From WHSW01 sp963729075 (GTDB lineage: Bacteria; Actinomycetota; Thermoleophilia; Solirubrobacterales; 70-9): 64,000 nt of DNA. Made by a program: the position numbers and the translations under genes. Within the stretch, counting starts at the first letter, position 1, and every line of letters starts with the position of its first letter. The notes under the pieces are model-generated. The model was not told the origin of the DNA. It worked only from the letters and a program-made list of their open reading frames with translations, and made no database searches. Shown here one piece after another: positions 23,564-32,146 of the stretch. Location of the stretch: assembly GCA_963729075.1 (NCBI GenBank), contig CAVSMU010000013.1, forward strand, positions 1-64,000, read 5' to 3'.

Positions 23564-24492
23564 GCCGGCGTCCGAGCGCGGATGATCGCCGAGGCGGCGT
23601 GCTCGTGGACGCGATGGGTTTCGCGAACCTCGATCTGCTCGAAGCCGGCGGCGGTCAGCTTGCGCTCGAACTCATCCCGAGTCAGGGCGCCGGCGATGCA
23701 CCCGGTCCAGTTGTCCATATCGAGTCTCGTCTCCTCATCCATGTCGGGATCGGCGACCACGTCGGTAACCGCGAAGCGGCCACCGGGGCGAAGCACCCGG
23801 GCGGCCTCGCCGAAAACCGCCGGCTTATCGGCGGACAGGCTGATCACGCAGTTGGAGATCACCACGTCGACGGAGTCGACGGGCAGCGGCACCTCCTCGA
23901 TCGTGCCCTTCAGGAACTCGACGTTCTGGACCCCGGCCTCGCGCTGATTGCGGCGTGCGAGGTCGAGCATCTCGTCGGTCATGTCGAGCCCGTATGCCTT
24001 CCCGGACGGACCGACCCGGCGGGCCGAAAGCAGGACATCGATCCCGCCCCCCGAGCCCAGGTCGAGCACCGTCTCACCCTCGTTGAGATCGGCAACCGCG
24101 CTCGGGTTCCCGCAGCCGAGCGACGCGAGCTGGGCGGCCTCCGGGAGCGCCTCTCGGTCGTCGTTTTCATACAGCTCGGCGCCGAACACGTCGCGCTGCT
24201 CGTCGGTGATTCCGGCGGTGTTGCCGCAGCACGAGGTCGACGTGCCGGCGCTCGCGGCCACCGCGGCGGCGGCGTAGCGCTCGCGGACTACCTCGCGGAC
24301 ATCTCGGACTACCTGACGAAGTTCCTCAGGCCCCATGTCTGCCTCCTCTGTGTGTTTGGCGCTGCATCCGCAGCCCTCCGCGTCGGCCTCGCCGCAGCAC
24401 TCCGACTTGGCCTCGGGCTCACAGCAACTCTCCTGCGCTGCCGGGGAACAGCAACCGGCGCCGTTGGGCTCGACCGTATCTAGCTCAGCCAT
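23560..24492 (-). CDS. arsM: Arsenite S-adenosylmethionine methyltransferase with Cys-rich N-terminus
   Basis: The 310-residue enzyme transfers methyl groups from SAM to As(III). Motif I is VLDLGSGGGID (142-152). Conserved cysteines of ArsM appear at Cys127 (SLGCGNP), Cys215 (ISNCVISLS) and Cys265 (WTGCIAG); the last two are 50 residues apart, as in known ArsM. A CC pair occurs at 88-89. Unusual is an N-terminal extension of about 50 residues with repeated Cys motifs at 14/15, 23/24, 32/33 and 41/43, which could bind or relay As(III). The usual start would be near Met53; the ATG at 24492 overlaps the arsR stop by 13 bases and has the better context. Product is methylated arsenicals in the cytoplasm. 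Confidence 0.93.
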   Translation of the reverse strand: MAELDTVEPNGAGCCSPAAQESCCEPEAKSECCGEADAEGCGCSAKHTEEADMGPEELRQVVRDVREVVRERYAAAAVAASAGTSTSCCGNTAGITDEQRDVFGAELYENDDREALPEAAQLASLGCGNPSAVADLNEGETVLDLGSGGGIDVLLSARRVGPSGKAYGLDMTDEMLDLARRNQREAGVQNVEFLKGTIEEVPLPVDSVDVVISNCVISLSADKPAVFGEAARVLRPGGRFAVTDVVADPDMDEETRLDMDNWTGCIAGALTRDEFERKLTAAGFEQIEVRETHRVHEHAASAIIRARTPA

Positions 24493-24830
24493 GCGCTCAG
24501 CTCCTTCAGTGCGTCGGGCTTGACGTAGTAGTAGGCCCAGAGACCGCGGCGCTCCGAGCCGACGATCCCGGCGTCGCGAAGCTTCCTCAGGTGGTGCGAC
24601 ACCGTCGGCTGGGAGAGTTCGAACAGCGGCACCAGCTCGCAGACGCAGACCTTCCCAGCGTGCTTTCTCAGCACGTCGACGAGCTGCATCCGCACCGGAT
24701 CGCCAAGCGCCTTCGCGACGTCGCCCATGCGCTCAGCCTGCTCGCGCTCGATGTCCGGATAGACCACAGGCTCGCAACACACCTCTCCCTTCGGGCGCTT
24801 CTGCTTCGGCGCCAGCTCCAACGTCGTCAC
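24480..24830 (-). CDS. arsR: ArsR family arsenic-responsive repressor
   Basis: The 116-residue winged-helix repressor has VCVCELVPLF in the DNA-recognition region, the position of the As(III)-binding ELCVCDL motif of classical ArsR, and the recognition helix QPTVSHHLRKLRDAG. An extra CC pair lies near the N-terminus (VCCEPV). It is expected to dissociate from its operator on binding As(III). It is the first gene of the minus-strand operon arsR-arsM-R2-like, and divergent from arsC. A 20-bp AT-rich imperfect palindrome in the divergent promoter (24861-24880) is the likely operator. Confidence 0.93.
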   Translation of the reverse strand: MTTLELAPKQKRPKGEVCCEPVVYPDIEREQAERMGDVAKALGDPVRMQLVDVLRKHAGKVCVCELVPLFELSQPTVSHHLRKLRDAGIVGSERRGLWAYYYVKPDALKELSAWLS

Positions 24831-24860
24831 CGCGACCTCCCTCCGGGCGGATCGAAATTC

Positions 24861-24880
24861 ATCTATTTATATATATCGAT
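24861..24880. promoter_or_regulatory. Probable ArsR operator in the divergent ars promoter
   Basis: ATCTATTTAT-ATATATCGAT is an imperfect palindrome with 16 of 20 positions symmetric, and is strikingly AT-rich in a high-GC genome. It lies between arsR (-) and arsC (+) and directly abuts the proposed arsC -35 box, so binding would repress both directions. Confidence 0.65.
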
Positions 24881-24909
24881 TGAAACGGCGGATGTCAATG
24901 GAGTAGGCT
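24880..24909 (+). promoter_or_regulatory. Probable arsC promoter
   Basis: TTGAAA (24880-24885) and TAGGCT (24904-24909) are separated by 18 bases, a reasonable sigma-70-type promoter. It is followed after about 30 bases by GGGGGAGG and the arsC ATG at 24954. The -35 box touches the palindromic operator. Confidence 0.5.
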
Positions 24910-24953
24910 GGCGTCCCAGACAGACCGACTCCGGGGTAGGGGGAGGTGTGGCG

Positions 24954-25454
24954 ATGCCAATCGAAATGGACGAGATCAGCCGCAAGGCGTTTGCGAGCGA
25001 GCGGCTTCGGGCACTCGCACAGGCCGACGCGAAGATCACCAAGGAAGTGCCCGAGGTCCTGTTCGTGTGCGTGCACAACGCGGGCCGAAGCCAGATGGCT
25101 GCCGGGCTTCTGAACAAGCTCGCCGCCGGCCAGGTCCACGTCCGCACGGCCGGCTCCAACCCCGCGGACGAGATCAACCCGGCGGTCGTCGAGGCGATGG
25201 AGGAGGTCGGGGTCGACCTTTCGCAGGAGTTCCCCAAGCCGCTCACCGACGAATTCGTCCGCGCCGCGGACGCCGTGATCACGATGGGGTGCGGCGATGC
25301 CTGTCCGATCTATCCAGGCAAGCGCTATGAGGACTGGGAGCTCGAGGACCCCGCCGGCAAGGACGTGGAGACCGTGAGGCGGATCCGCGACCAAATCGAG
25401 GCGCGAGTCGCGACGCTGCTCGAGGAGATCACGGCTGAGCGCGAGCCGTCCTGA
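24954..25454 (+). CDS. arsC: Arsenate reductase of the low-molecular-weight phosphatase type
   Basis: The 166-residue protein has an N-terminal CX5R phosphatase-like loop, VLFVCVHNAGRSQMAAG, and the CGDACPIYPGKRYEDWELEDP block that is typical of ArsC enzymes of this fold. It reduces As(V) to As(III) in the cytoplasm. In Actinobacteria related enzymes use mycothiol/mycoredoxin or thioredoxin as reductant; which applies here is not visible. The ATG at 24954 follows GGGGGAGG; a GTG six bases upstream is an alternative. It is divergent from arsR-arsM, fitting the reduction-then-methylation pathway. Confidence 0.92.
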   Translation: MPIEMDEISRKAFASERLRALAQADAKITKEVPEVLFVCVHNAGRSQMAAGLLNKLAAGQVHVRTAGSNPADEINPAVVEAMEEVGVDLSQEFPKPLTDEFVRAADAVITMGCGDACPIYPGKRYEDWELEDPAGKDVETVRRIRDQIEARVATLLEEITAEREPS

Positions 25455-25568
25455 TCTGCTGCGCCATCTACCTGATCCATAGGGTGCCTGGGCGCGATCA
25501 ACGTCCTCCGGGCGATCCCCACCCGCGATGCGAGCTAGCACCGCGCCGAGCCCCGTCGCGCGCGCCGT

Positions 25569-26339
25569 TCAGTGCTTGATCGCGATCCGCGCGGTGTAGT
25601 CGACCCGGCTAAGGAGGACTGGATCCGCCTCCGCAGCGAAATACTCGTCCACGGCCCGTCGGCAGCCCTCCCAGTGACCGTAGTCGTCAACGATGAGGAC
25701 GCCGCCGTCAACGAGCCGCGGATAGAGGTGGACCAGCTCGTGGCGCGTTGACTCATACCAATCGGTATCGAGCCGCAGCAGAGCGAGACGATCCGGGGCG
25801 GTTTTCGGAAGAGTCTCCTCGACCGGTCCCTGCACGAAATGAAGCAGTCGCTGCTCGTATCCGCTCGAGAGCACAACCTCGCGCACGGCATCCAGGTTGA
25901 GTACGTCTGGATCGAAATAGCCCGCCCACCATGCGTTCGTCATTCGCCCGCTCTTCTCGTTCCACCCTTCGAGCGCCGGCGGGTCGTAGCGCGAGACATC
26001 GTGTTCGGTCGGACGGGTCATGCCCTCAAACGTGTCGTAGAGGTAGACCTCCCGATCGTCCGCACCAAGCTCCTGCAAAGTAAGAAGGACCGCAAGCACC
26101 GAGCCTCCGAGCCAAACACCACACTCAACGATTGCGCCGGGAACGTTGCGTCTCACGCAGTATCGGACTCCGTCGATGAGCGCGACGAGTCGCTCGACGC
26201 TGGTCATCGTGAACGGCCAGACGCGCTCGATTAGCTCGCGGTCCGCTGGTGCGAGAGATTCGAGCGGTTCCACCGGCGGGCCGTCCTCGGGAGCGGCTCC
26301 GCGACGCCGACGCCACGCTTCACGCAAGTGAAATCTCAA
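25569..26339 (-). CDS. TylF/MycF-type O-methyltransferase
   Basis: The 256-residue protein carries ECGVWLGGSV (SAM-binding loop), YLYDTFEGMTRP, LLRLDTDWYEST and VDDYGHWEGCRRAVDEY, the characteristic succession of the macrocin O-methyltransferase (TylF/MycF) family. These metal-dependent SAM enzymes methylate sugar hydroxyls in natural products and glycans. The two aspartates in LDTDWY and DDYGHW would bind the metal. It lies 79 bases downstream of the eight-gene operon, on the same strand, so it may be part of that unit. The actual acceptor is unknown. Confidence 0.88.
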   Translation of the reverse strand: MRFHLREAWRRRRGAAPEDGPPVEPLESLAPADRELIERVWPFTMTSVERLVALIDGVRYCVRRNVPGAIVECGVWLGGSVLAVLLTLQELGADDREVYLYDTFEGMTRPTEHDVSRYDPPALEGWNEKSGRMTNAWWAGYFDPDVLNLDAVREVVLSSGYEQRLLHFVQGPVEETLPKTAPDRLALLRLDTDWYESTRHELVHLYPRLVDGGVLIVDDYGHWEGCRRAVDEYFAAEADPVLLSRVDYTARIAIKH

Positions 26340-26418
26340 TACGGCCCCACCACCGTGATGGCCGCCACCATAGCCCCGGAGTTCACCCCAGGCGTCTCGC
26401 TCCTCCCAACGGTCTGTC

Positions 26419-27180
26419 CTAAGCCCGCTCCGCGACCAGCGCCAGCTTCCGGACCCGCCTCTCGTTCAGCCACTCGACCCACAGCCGGTGGGCGACGAGC
26501 AGCTCGTCCAGCGCCCGGCGGCCGATCTGCGCCGCGATGCCAGCGGCGTCCGCAGCGAACGCGCCCGCCAGCGCCCGTGCCATCGCGCCGTGCGCGCGGC
26601 TGTGGTCCTCCTGCCACGTGATGACGAGCCCGGCCCGCTCCAGGGACGCGGCCAACTCGTCGAGCGGGGTGAGCCAGACCGTGTCGGCGTCGGGCATCGC
26701 CGCCCGCTCGGCCGTCGTGAGCGGCGGCCCCTCCTCGAGTGTGAATGCGAAGCGCCCGCTGGGTCCGAGCGCCGCGGAGATCTCGCGCACCAGCCGGTCC
26801 TTGTCCTCGAAGGCGAGCATCGTCTCGAGCAGGATCACGACGTCGAAGAATCCGTCCGGCAGCGGCGGGACCTGGGCGATCGCGAAGCGGCACGGCAGAT
26901 CGCCCGCTCGCTCACGGGCGACGGCGACGGCGCTTGCACTGGCGTCGACGCCCAGGTATACGCAGCCCAGCTCGCGCGTGAGCGAACGCCCGGGCCCGGC
27001 GACGCCGCAGCACAGGTCCAGCACCGTGACCCCGGGGCCGATTCCGGCCTGCACGGCCAGTGCCCGGATCTCGCCGGCGGTCATGAAGCCCTCCTGCCCG
27101 ACGAACTCGCCCGGGGCGTACGCCGATACCCGCGCGCGCCGCAACGCCCGGTCGAACGGCGCGCGGTCGTCCTGCCTCAT
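26419..27180 (-). CDS. Class I SAM-dependent methyltransferase
   Basis: The 253-residue protein has a motif I VTVLDLCCGVAGPG (about 51-64) and the acidic residue after strand 2 in YLGVDAS, typical of class I methyltransferases. The N-terminal YAPGEFVGQEGFM segment resembles small-molecule (sarcosine/arsenite-like or C-) methyltransferases. Its ATG overlaps the stop of the upstream CDP-alcohol transferase/sulfatase gene (ATGA). It is the last member of the overlapping operon 34593-26419. The substrate is unknown. Confidence 0.82.
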   Translation of the reverse strand: MRQDDRAPFDRALRRARVSAYAPGEFVGQEGFMTAGEIRALAVQAGIGPGVTVLDLCCGVAGPGRSLTRELGCVYLGVDASASAVAVARERAGDLPCRFAIAQVPPLPDGFFDVVILLETMLAFEDKDRLVREISAALGPSGRFAFTLEEGPPLTTAERAAMPDADTVWLTPLDELAASLERAGLVITWQEDHSRAHGAMARALAGAFAADAAGIAAQIGRRALDELLVAHRLWVEWLNERRVRKLALVAERA

Positions 27181-29567
27181 GGCCGCACCTCCGGCCGCAC
27201 CGGGTCAGCTGCCACCGGCGACGAGCCGAACGCGGTGAGGAAGCGGTCACGGAATGCGGCCATCGGCCAGACCGGCGCCCGCGGGCCCGGCAACATGCCG
27301 TCCTGCCATCCCCATCCGGCGATCTGGTCCATCACCTTCGGATCGTGGGCGATGACCGAGATCGGCACGTCGTGGCTGGCCCCCCAGCCGGTGACGGTCG
27401 TCGCGGGCTGATGGTCGCCCAGGACGACGAGGACGAGGTTGTCGTCGCCGTAGCGCTGCACGAACGAGAAGAGCGCGCGCAGCGAGTACTCGATCGAATG
27501 CCCGTAGGCGGCGCGGGCTCGCTCGGCATCGCCGACGAGCGAGGGCGGCGTGGACTCCTTCGCCGGGATGCGATCGAAGATCGAGCCGTCGCCAACGGCG
27601 TCCCAGGGGATGAGCCGGGGGATGCGCGTCCACGGTCCGTGGCTCGAGATGAGGTCGACCTCGGCGAAGAGCGGCGGCCGGTGACGCTTGGCGAGCTCGC
27701 GACGCTGCAGCTCCAGAAAGGTGTACTGGTCGGGCATCGGAGGCAAGCCGAAGCTCGGGCCGCGGTAGCCCAGGTTGCGGCGGTCGTAGATCCTGTCGTA
27801 GCCGTAGAAGGTCGAGCCCTCCGGCCAGTCCCGGCGGTTCGCCGGCATGGCGGCGACCGCCCGCCACTTGGCGCGCTTGAACGCGCGGGTGAGGGTCACG
27901 CGGTCGTTCTCGACGAGCTCGTCATACCGCCCCTCGCCGTCGACGTGGACCCCCGACTGCAGGGTGGAGTGCGCCAGCCAGCTGAGGCCGCCGAAGGTCG
28001 GCGACGTGAGGAAGCCGCTGCGCGACGAGAAGCCTGCGGCGCGCAGCTGCGCGTTGCCCGCGTCGAGCACGGCGCGGACGCCGGGCGAGAAGGACGAGCC
28101 CTGCACCGCGACCCTCCCGTAGCTCTCGATGAACACGAGCAAGACGTCCTTGCCCCGCAGGTCTGTAAGCAGCCGGTTGCCGGGCGTGGCGCCGAAGCGG
28201 TCGTGGGCGATCTCACGGGCGAACGCCGCGCGATCGGCCAGGCCGGTCCACACCGCCTGCACCTCGTCGACGGTCAGGGCGACGGCGCTCGAGGAGGCGA
28301 CCGGCGCGCCGACGACGCGCAGAGCCACCCAGACCACGCCCAGCGCCGCCACCGCCCGGAGCGCCCAGCCGCGGTGGCCGGCCGTGACCCGCGTCACGCG
28401 CTGCACCGCCAGGACCTGGAGGGCGAGGAGCGCGACGATGAGCACCACCGCGACGGCGACGGCGACGTTCGCGCTCGACCGGCCGATCGCGTCACGCAGC
28501 GTCTCGATGCCGATCCCCACGTACCTCGAGTCGTCGACGGGCTGGAACGGCCGGTCGAACGCCGTGTAGAACCCGATGTTGAGGAGCTTCACGAGCACGA
28601 GCACGCTCAGCAGCGCGCCCACGACCACGGCCAGCACGCGGCGCGGCCTGGCGGGCAGCAGGGCGGCCACGGCGATCACGACGAGGAGCTCGAGGGGGAG
28701 CCGCGCGAACGCGCCGAGGGTGAGGCGGCTCGGATGGTCCGGCGCGACGAGGGCGATCCAAACGATCAGCATGGCGAGGACGGTGAGTGCCACGGCGACG
28801 CCCCTGGGCAGCGACCTGCCCTGGGGCTGACCGACGTCACCCTCAGGCACGTGGTCGGGTGCGGCCTGCCGGCGGCGCCACAGCCACCACACGCACTGGC
28901 TTACCGACGCCACGAGCAGGGCGAGCGCGGCGATCAGGAGAATCTGCGTGAGCGCCCGGGGCAGGACCCCGGCGGCCGCGACCGTCAGCACGACCCCCTG
29001 GGTCGCCGCGACGAGCCGGCGCCACCGGCGCGGGGGCAGCGCCGCGCGCATCCACGGCAGCAGCAACTCGCCGGCGAGGAACAGGTATCGCGCGGCCCCG
29101 ATCGCGAGCACCCAGGCGCCGTACGCGGGGGCGACGTAGACGCTGAGGGCGAGGATGAGGAACGCGTCGACCTCGCCGTCGAAGCGCGCCCCCAGCGCGG
29201 TCGCCGTGCCGGTGCGCCGTGCCACCAGTCCGTCGGCCGCGTCCAGCGCGAGCGCGACGGCGGCGAGCGTCACGAGCAGCGCGACCGGCGTGCTGTGCGT
29301 AAACGAGTCCGCGGCCAGCGCAGCGACGCCGACGGCGAGCGTGGCCCGCGCGAGCGTCACCCAGGACGCCGGCCCCAGCCGGTCACCGTGGCGACGCCGT
29401 AGGGCGCTCGCAAGCACCACCGCCATGGTCACGGCGCAAGCAACGCCGACGATCCAGCCCGCCGCGCCGAGACCGGATGTCCCCGCCAGGACGGCCAGCA
29501 GTAGCACTTGGGCGATCAGCCCGGTCGCCGGACCCGTATGACTCGCTCGCAACCGAGCCCCGTTCAT
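27177..29567 (-). CDS. Fusion of CDP-alcohol phosphotransferase and sulfatase/phosphatase-superfamily domains
   Basis: The 796-residue membrane protein joins two enzymes. Residues 1-220 form a CDP-alcohol phosphotransferase with the exact signature D-G-x2-A-R-x8-G-x3-D-x3-D (Asp112 to Asp134), which makes phosphodiester-linked lipids from CDP-alcohols. After several membrane spans (about 230-430) comes an alkaline phosphatase/sulfatase-superfamily domain (LVFIESYGR, SPTFGGLSWLAHST, DLISSHGPWTR, LGDHQP), like LtaS- or phosphoethanolamine transferase-type enzymes, predicted to face outside. Such a fusion suggests synthesis and later transfer of a phospho-alcohol group onto an envelope molecule. 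The ATG at 29567 overlaps the upstream stop (ATGA); longer starts were rejected for that reason. Confidence 0.85.
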   Translation of the reverse strand: MNGARLRASHTGPATGLIAQVLLLAVLAGTSGLGAAGWIVGVACAVTMAVVLASALRRRHGDRLGPASWVTLARATLAVGVAALAADSFTHSTPVALLVTLAAVALALDAADGLVARRTGTATALGARFDGEVDAFLILALSVYVAPAYGAWVLAIGAARYLFLAGELLLPWMRAALPPRRWRRLVAATQGVVLTVAAAGVLPRALTQILLIAALALLVASVSQCVWWLWRRRQAAPDHVPEGDVGQPQGRSLPRGVAVALTVLAMLIVWIALVAPDHPSRLTLGAFARLPLELLVVIAVAALLPARPRRVLAVVVGALLSVLVLVKLLNIGFYTAFDRPFQPVDDSRYVGIGIETLRDAIGRSSANVAVAVAVVLIVALLALQVLAVQRVTRVTAGHRGWALRAVAALGVVWVALRVVGAPVASSSAVALTVDEVQAVWTGLADRAAFAREIAHDRFGATPGNRLLTDLRGKDVLLVFIESYGRVAVQGSSFSPGVRAVLDAGNAQLRAAGFSSRSGFLTSPTFGGLSWLAHSTLQSGVHVDGEGRYDELVENDRVTLTRAFKRAKWRAVAAMPANRRDWPEGSTFYGYDRIYDRRNLGYRGPSFGLPPMPDQYTFLELQRRELAKRHRPPLFAEVDLISSHGPWTRIPRLIPWDAVGDGSIFDRIPAKESTPPSLVGDAERARAAYGHSIEYSLRALFSFVQRYGDDNLVLVVLGDHQPATTVTGWGASHDVPISVIAHDPKVMDQIAGWGWQDGMLPGPRAPVWPMAAFRDRFLTAFGSSPVAADPVRPEVRP

Positions 29568-30253
29568 TCGTCCCGGAACCGCGGTGAGAGGGCGTAGCGC
29601 AACAGCACCACGTCGCCGATCTGGCGCACCTTGGCGAGCGTCGCGCGCCGCTGGGCGTTCCACGGGAAGCGCCCGTCGCGCACGAAGCGCGGGGCGCTCG
29701 AGTCGCCGACGAAGAAGGGGGCAACGACGAGTTGCAGCTCGTCGACGAGGTCGTCGGCCAGGAACTGGGTGTACACCACGCCGCCGCCCTCGACCATGAG
29801 CCGCTCCACACCGCGGTCGGCGAGGTCCTCGCTGAGCCGGCGCATCCGCACGCGCCGGCCGCCGTCCACGATCGTCGCCACCGGCCCGAGCCGCGCGCGG
29901 GCCTCGGGCACGCGGGAACTCGGGGTGTAGACGAGCTTCTCGGTCTCGCCGGTGGTGAAGAAATTCGAGCGCGCGTCGAGGTCCACCCGGTCCGTCACGG
30001 TGATCTTCATCGGAGACGATGCGAGCCCGCGGACCTTGCGCTCGTCGCGGCGGGCCTGCGAGCGTACGAGCAGCCGGGGGTTGTCGGTGCGCACGGTGAC
30101 CGCGCCGACCATGATCGCGTCGCAGGATGCGCGCACCTCGTCGACCCGGTCGAAGTCCGCCTCGTTGGACAGCGCGAGGCGCGGCGTCCGGTCCCCGAGG
30201 TAGCCGTCGAGCGACACGCTGCAGCTGAGCATGGTGTACGGGCGGTCAGGCAT
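29564..30253 (-). CDS. RibD C-terminal-type reductase (DHFR fold)
   Basis: The 229-residue protein shows MLSCSVSLDGYLGD, IMVGAVTVRTDNPRLLVR and LMVEGGGVVYTQFLADDLVDEL, the hallmarks of the RibD C-terminal (diaminohydroxyphosphoribosylaminopyrimidine reductase) family, which reduces pyrimidine or pterin-type intermediates with NADPH. The TDNP and EGGG motifs needed for substrate and NADPH binding are present, so it should be active. No deaminase domain is attached. In the same operon as a PTPS homologue, it may act on a GTP-derived intermediate. Its start lies after the flippase stop (30246-30248), with overlapping ends. Confidence 0.88.
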   Translation of the reverse strand: MPDRPYTMLSCSVSLDGYLGDRTPRLALSNEADFDRVDEVRASCDAIMVGAVTVRTDNPRLLVRSQARRDERKVRGLASSPMKITVTDRVDLDARSNFFTTGETEKLVYTPSSRVPEARARLGPVATIVDGGRRVRMRRLSEDLADRGVERLMVEGGGVVYTQFLADDLVDELQLVVAPFFVGDSSAPRFVRDGRFPWNAQRRATLAKVRQIGDVVLLRYALSPRFRDE

Positions 30254-31269
30254 CTGCGGCTCCGTCCCGGCGCGCGAGGACCCCCAGCCTGGCCGGGAGC
30301 GGCCACTCGAGCGACGGCCCCGACCGGCTGCGCCGTACCCAGGCCACCAGGAGCACGGCGGCGCCCGGCAGGCTGGCGACGAACACCATCACGCCGTAGA
30401 CGACCGCAGTGGCAACCCCGACTGACGCGCCCAGGCCGGCGGCGGCGAACGCCCAAGCCGTCACGCCCTCGCGCGGCCCCCAGCCGCCGACGTTGGGCAG
30501 CGCCCCGGCCAGCAACACGAGCAGCGCCAGGGGAAGCAGCTGGGACGGCGGCGCGGTCGCCCCCGCGGCTCTCGCGGCGATCAGGAACGTCACTGCATGG
30601 CCCGCCACGACCAGCGCCGACGCGAGCGCGATGGCGGGCCACGCCCGCCGGGCGAGCAGTCCGTCGCGCAGCTCGCGGGCCACGGCGCTCGCGCCACCGC
30701 GCCCACCGCGATTGGCCGACGGCGGGCCGCACGCGCACCGCCAGCGCGACGCCGGCTGCCGCCGCGAGCAGTCCGAGCGCGACGAGCGGCATGGTCGCCC
30801 GCACCGGCGACGGCACGACGAGGAGCACGGCGACGGTTACGACGACCTGCACGACCTGCCCCGCCGAGCGCTCCCACGCCACGGCGCGCAGCCCGCGGCC
30901 GACGTCGCTGGTGTCGCGGCCGTGGCTGATCCCGCGGTGGACGTCGCCCACGACCCCGCCGGGCAGCGTGACATTGAGGAACAGCGAGCGGTAGTAGGCG
31001 GCCACCGCCGGACCCAGCGACAGGTCGATGCCGAGGCCATGGGCCACGATCCTCCAGCGCCAGGCGCAGCACACCGTGGTCAGCACGGCGAGGCCGCAGG
31101 CAGCCGCCAGGGCCCCGCCGTCGACCGCCCGCACGCCGTCGAGGAATGGGCTCGTGCCCAGCTGCCAGACCAGTACGGCGAGCGTCCCGGCGGCAGCGGC
31201 CAGTCTCGCCCACCACCACACGGCCCGGCGGCTCGTGGTGCTGCGCCCGGTGTCCACGGCGGTCGTCAC
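30246..31269 (-). pseudogene. Lysylphosphatidylglycerol synthase TM (flippase-like) protein, frameshifted here
   Basis: The N-terminal part reads from GTG 31269 (overlapping the methyltransferase stop as GTGA) through several membrane spans: ALAAACGLAVLTTVCCAW, FLNVTLPGGVVGDVHRG. It loses frame near 30690-30715. The C-terminal part continues one frame away (AVARELRDGLL, NVGGWGPREG) to TGA 30246. 'LNVTLPGGVVGD' and 'PNVGGWGPREG' are signatures of the UPF0104/LPG synthase TM family, membrane proteins often linked to lipid flipping. The span of 1024 bases implies one surplus base. Together the two parts give a full-length protein, so a sequencing insertion is the likelier explanation. It joins six intact operon genes. 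Confidence 0.8.
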
Positions 31270-32096
31270 GGCAGCACCAGCAGGTCGGCGTGGTCGACGG
31301 TGACGGCGAGCTCCCCAGCGGCAGCCTGCGCCAGGCGCCGGTCCCGGTAGGCGCGGGCCTCGGTGGCCAGCGCGGGCTCCTGCTCGCAGGCGGCGGCCGC
31401 CCACCCGCCGAACCACTCGGCCGTCAGGTCGGCGTGGGCCGCATCGAGGCGCCAGGGGCTCGGCCTGACGACGAGCTCGGCGCCCGTCCCGCGAAGCTCA
31501 TCGACGGCGGCCGCGACGGCGTCCGGACCGAGCAGGGGCCCCGCCGTCGTCGTGCGGCGTTGGTGGGCGTTGAACGCGGCGGCCAAGCGCGCGTCCAGGG
31601 GATCCGCGGGGGTCAGGGCGACGCGACCGACGACGGTAAGGGCGAGCAGCATGGGACAACACCTGATTCCGGTCCAGGCGCCGAGCATCCCGGCGAGCCC
31701 GTCGGCGGTCAGCATGTCGAGCACCGCCGAGGCGACGATGAGACTCGCGCCGGCGAGATCCCGCGGTGCGAGACGGATGATGTCCGACCGCCTCGCCTCG
31801 ACGGTGACCGCGGCCCCGTCTGCGGCCGGGCCCGGCGCACCGGCGACGGCAAGATCCAGCAGGCCTACGTCCCGGTCGTGCACCACCCAGTGCTGCGGCC
31901 CGGGCAGCCGCGGCGCGAGCCAGCGGCCCATCGCGCCGCTGCCACCGCCGAGGTCGTGGATCACGAGGGTGGCGGCCCCAGAGAGGTGCCGTCCAAGGTG
32001 CTCGGCGAGCTCGGCCGACCGCGCCGCCGCGTCGGCCGGCTCGCGCAGCAGAAGCCACTCCGGGCTGACCGGGACGCCCTGCGCCCTCACAGACAT
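31266..32096 (-). CDS. Class I SAM-dependent methyltransferase
   Basis: The 276-residue protein contains LVIHDLGGGSGAMGRWLAPR (motif I) and HWVVHDRDVGLLDLA (post I), as in class I methyltransferases. The remaining sequence, rich in Ala, shows no known subfamily signature. The ATG at 32096 was selected because frame before it is not protein-like. Its stop overlaps the flippase start (GTGA). It lies 50 bases after the glycosyltransferase gene in the same operon, so it may methylate a glycosylated intermediate. Confidence 0.8.
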   Translation of the reverse strand: MSVRAQGVPVSPEWLLLREPADAAARSAELAEHLGRHLSGAATLVIHDLGGGSGAMGRWLAPRLPGPQHWVVHDRDVGLLDLAVAGAPGPAADGAAVTVEARRSDIIRLAPRDLAGASLIVASAVLDMLTADGLAGMLGAWTGIRCCPMLLALTVVGRVALTPADPLDARLAAAFNAHQRRTTTAGPLLGPDAVAAAVDELRGTGAELVVRPSPWRLDAAHADLTAEWFGGWAAAACEQEPALATEARAYRDRRLAQAAAGELAVTVDHADLLVLP

Positions 32097-32146
32097 TGGA
32101 TCGCGCTCCGCCCTGGAGTCAGATCTCCTTTGTCCTGGCTCCGCGC

